Shown here: positions 12,995 to 14,140 of the stretch, in pieces
How positions within the stretch are numbered: position 1 is the stretch's first letter
Layout: each line of letters starts with the position of its first letter
Source: Hyphomonas sp.
GTDB taxonomy: Bacteria > Pseudomonadota > Alphaproteobacteria > Caulobacterales > Hyphomonadaceae
Length of the DNA stretch: 14,140 nt
Direction of reading: 5' to 3'
NCBI GenBank assembly: GCA_003486945.1
Contig: DNFL01000357.1
Span: forward strand, 1 to 14,140
Notes under the pieces: model-generated
Databases searched by the model: none
What the model was told of the DNA's origin: nothing
The model's input: only the letters and a program-made list of their open reading frames with translations
Position numbers and translations under genes: made by a program

Positions 12995-14140
12995 CCAGTA
13001 TTGCCGGTCCGGCCCTTCCTGCGGGCAAGGCCGCGCCCTACGACATTCCCGAAATGGCCAGCGGCGGTATCCGGGCCCGCTTCCTTCAGTTTGGCGCGCG
13101 TTATCGCTGGCTGTTGCTGTTCACCATGCTGATGGGCTCGATGTCAACCATGCTGGCAGCAACCACCATCAACGTTGCCCTACCCGCCATCATCGGCGCC
13201 TTCGGCCTCGGCCAGGACCAGGCACAGTGGATGTCCACCGCATTCCTTGCCTCGTCCACCATCGCCATGCTTGCGAATGCCTGGGCAATGTCCACTTACG
13301 GTCCGCGCGCCACTTACATTTTCGGCATGGTCACGTTCCTCATCGGTTCGCTGCTCGGCGCCGTCAGCACAACGCTGGAATTTCTCATTCTCGCGCGCGC
13401 CATGCAGGGTGTCTCCGCCGGGCTGTTGCAGCCGATGTCGATGTTCCTCATCTTCCAGACCTTCCCGGATCACCAGCGCGGCACGGCGATGGGTATCTTC
13501 TCGGTCGGTGTCGTGCTCGCGCCCGCCTTCGGCCCGGCGCTCGGCGGCATCGCCGTTGACCTCTCCAGCTGGCGCCTTGTCTTTGTCGCCACCCTGCCGC
13601 TGGCCATCCTGGCGATGGCGGCGGCGCCGTTCTTGATGCCGAAGGGCGAGGAAGCCGCCCGCAGGCGCGCACCACCCATCGACTGGCAGGGATTGCTCCT
13701 CCTCTCCATCGCACTTATCGGCCTGCTTTCCGCCTTCGCAGGCGGCAACCGGGATGGCTGGGATTCTAACATCAGCATCCTGAAGTTCACCATCGCCATT
13801 GCCGCCGGCATCGCCTTTTATTTCTGGGAACGCCAGCATGCTTTCCCGGCGCTGAACCCGGCCATCTTCAAGTACCGCCAGTTCTGGTCCGCGGGCGTCA
13901 TCATCGCCGCGACAGGCGTGGCGATTTACGGCTCCACCTATCTCATCCCGCTCTTCGTCCAGATGGTGCAGCATTACTCGCCCACCGGCGCGGGCGTGAT
14001 GATGATCCCGGCAGGCCTTGCGATGGTCTGCTGTTTTCCGCTGGCCGGACGCCTCTCGGACAGGGTGGATACGCGCCTCCTCATCGGTTTCGGCGTCACC
14101 TGTTTCGCCGTATCCGGTTTCCTGCTCGCGGGCGTCACTG
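12991..14140 (+). CDS. DHA2-type MFS efflux transporter, EmrB-like (3' end outside window)
   Basis: Inner-membrane drug:proton antiporter of the major facilitator superfamily that would pump compounds through the EmrA-like partner. The frame is open from GTG 12991 to the window end, 383 codons of a usual 500 or so; the final third is missing. The N-terminus is polar for about 40 residues, then YRWLLLFTMLMGSMSTMLA starts the first membrane helix and INVALPAI is the typical helix-1 end of this family. GVVLAPAFGPALGG (about residues 174-187) is the antiporter motif C, and GRLSDRVDTR (about 354-363) is a motif-A-like loop in the second half. The first-half motif A is degenerate (AMSTYGPRATY). The GTGA overlap with the adaptor gene shows translational coupling. 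The substrate is unknown; the linked TetR and exported oxidase suggest a specific inducer. Confidence 0.92.
   Translation, partial: MTSIAGPALPAGKAAPYDIPEMASGGIRARFLQFGARYRWLLLFTMLMGSMSTMLAATTINVALPAIIGAFGLGQDQAQWMSTAFLASSTIAMLANAWAMSTYGPRATYIFGMVTFLIGSLLGAVSTTLEFLILARAMQGVSAGLLQPMSMFLIFQTFPDHQRGTAMGIFSVGVVLAPAFGPALGGIAVDLSSWRLVFVATLPLAILAMAAAPFLMPKGEEAARRRAPPIDWQGLLLLSIALIGLLSAFAGGNRDGWDSNISILKFTIAIAAGIAFYFWERQHAFPALNPAIFKYRQFWSAGVIIAATGVAIYGSTYLIPLFVQMVQHYSPTGAGVMMIPAGLAMVCCFPLAGRLSDRVDTRLLIGFGVTCFAVSGFLLAGVT

Overview
The window looks like the chromosome of a GC-rich Gram-negative bacterium, most likely an alphaproteobacterium (the overall style recalls Hyphomonadaceae, Caulobacterales or sphingomonads). 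The basis is the bacterial METTL20-type methyltransferase, two probable Tat substrates, an EmrA-like adaptor with its MFS pump, and tightly packed genes with GGAG-type ribosome binding sites and ATGA/GTGA overlaps. This placement is inference, because no rRNA or other marker gene is present. I see no transposase, integrase, CRISPR array, tRNA or rRNA.

Layout. (1) 1-414, minus strand: the N-terminal 138 codons of catalase-peroxidase KatG. It is divergent from (2) an aldehyde dehydrogenase (691-2118), and the 276-bp gap between them holds several short palindromes and a tandem repeat. (3) A METTL20-like protein methyltransferase follows directly. It has no standard start codon where homology seems to begin, so a CTG start coupled to the ALDH stop is possible. 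(4) 2847-8288 is a compact plus-strand operon preceded by a strong operator-like palindrome. It encodes a LysM-like small protein, an unknown small protein, an N-acyl-D-amino-acid-deacylase-like amidohydrolase, an epoxide-hydrolase-like alpha/beta hydrolase, an FAD-dependent oxidoreductase and a TetR regulator. (5) A second TetR gene (8285-8890, minus) converges on it with overlapping stop codons. That gene is divergent from (6) a plus-strand run: a twin-arginine lactone-oxidase-like flavoprotein, a twin-arginine PLP fold-III (DSD1/alanine racemase-like) enzyme, an HlyD/EmrA-like adaptor and a DHA2-type MFS pump cut by the window end.

How they may work together. The operon in (4) reads as a TetR-controlled pathway for an unknown lipophilic or acylated compound, with the regulator feeding back on the promoter palindrome. 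Its two hydrolases both lack residues considered essential in their families. The amidohydrolase has no histidine between residues 151 and 402, where two metal ligands normally lie. The epoxide hydrolase has Leu where the catalytic His belongs. The module in (6) suggests two exported, cofactor-loaded enzymes beside a pump, probably governed by the divergent TetR. Substrates cannot be assigned from sequence alone.
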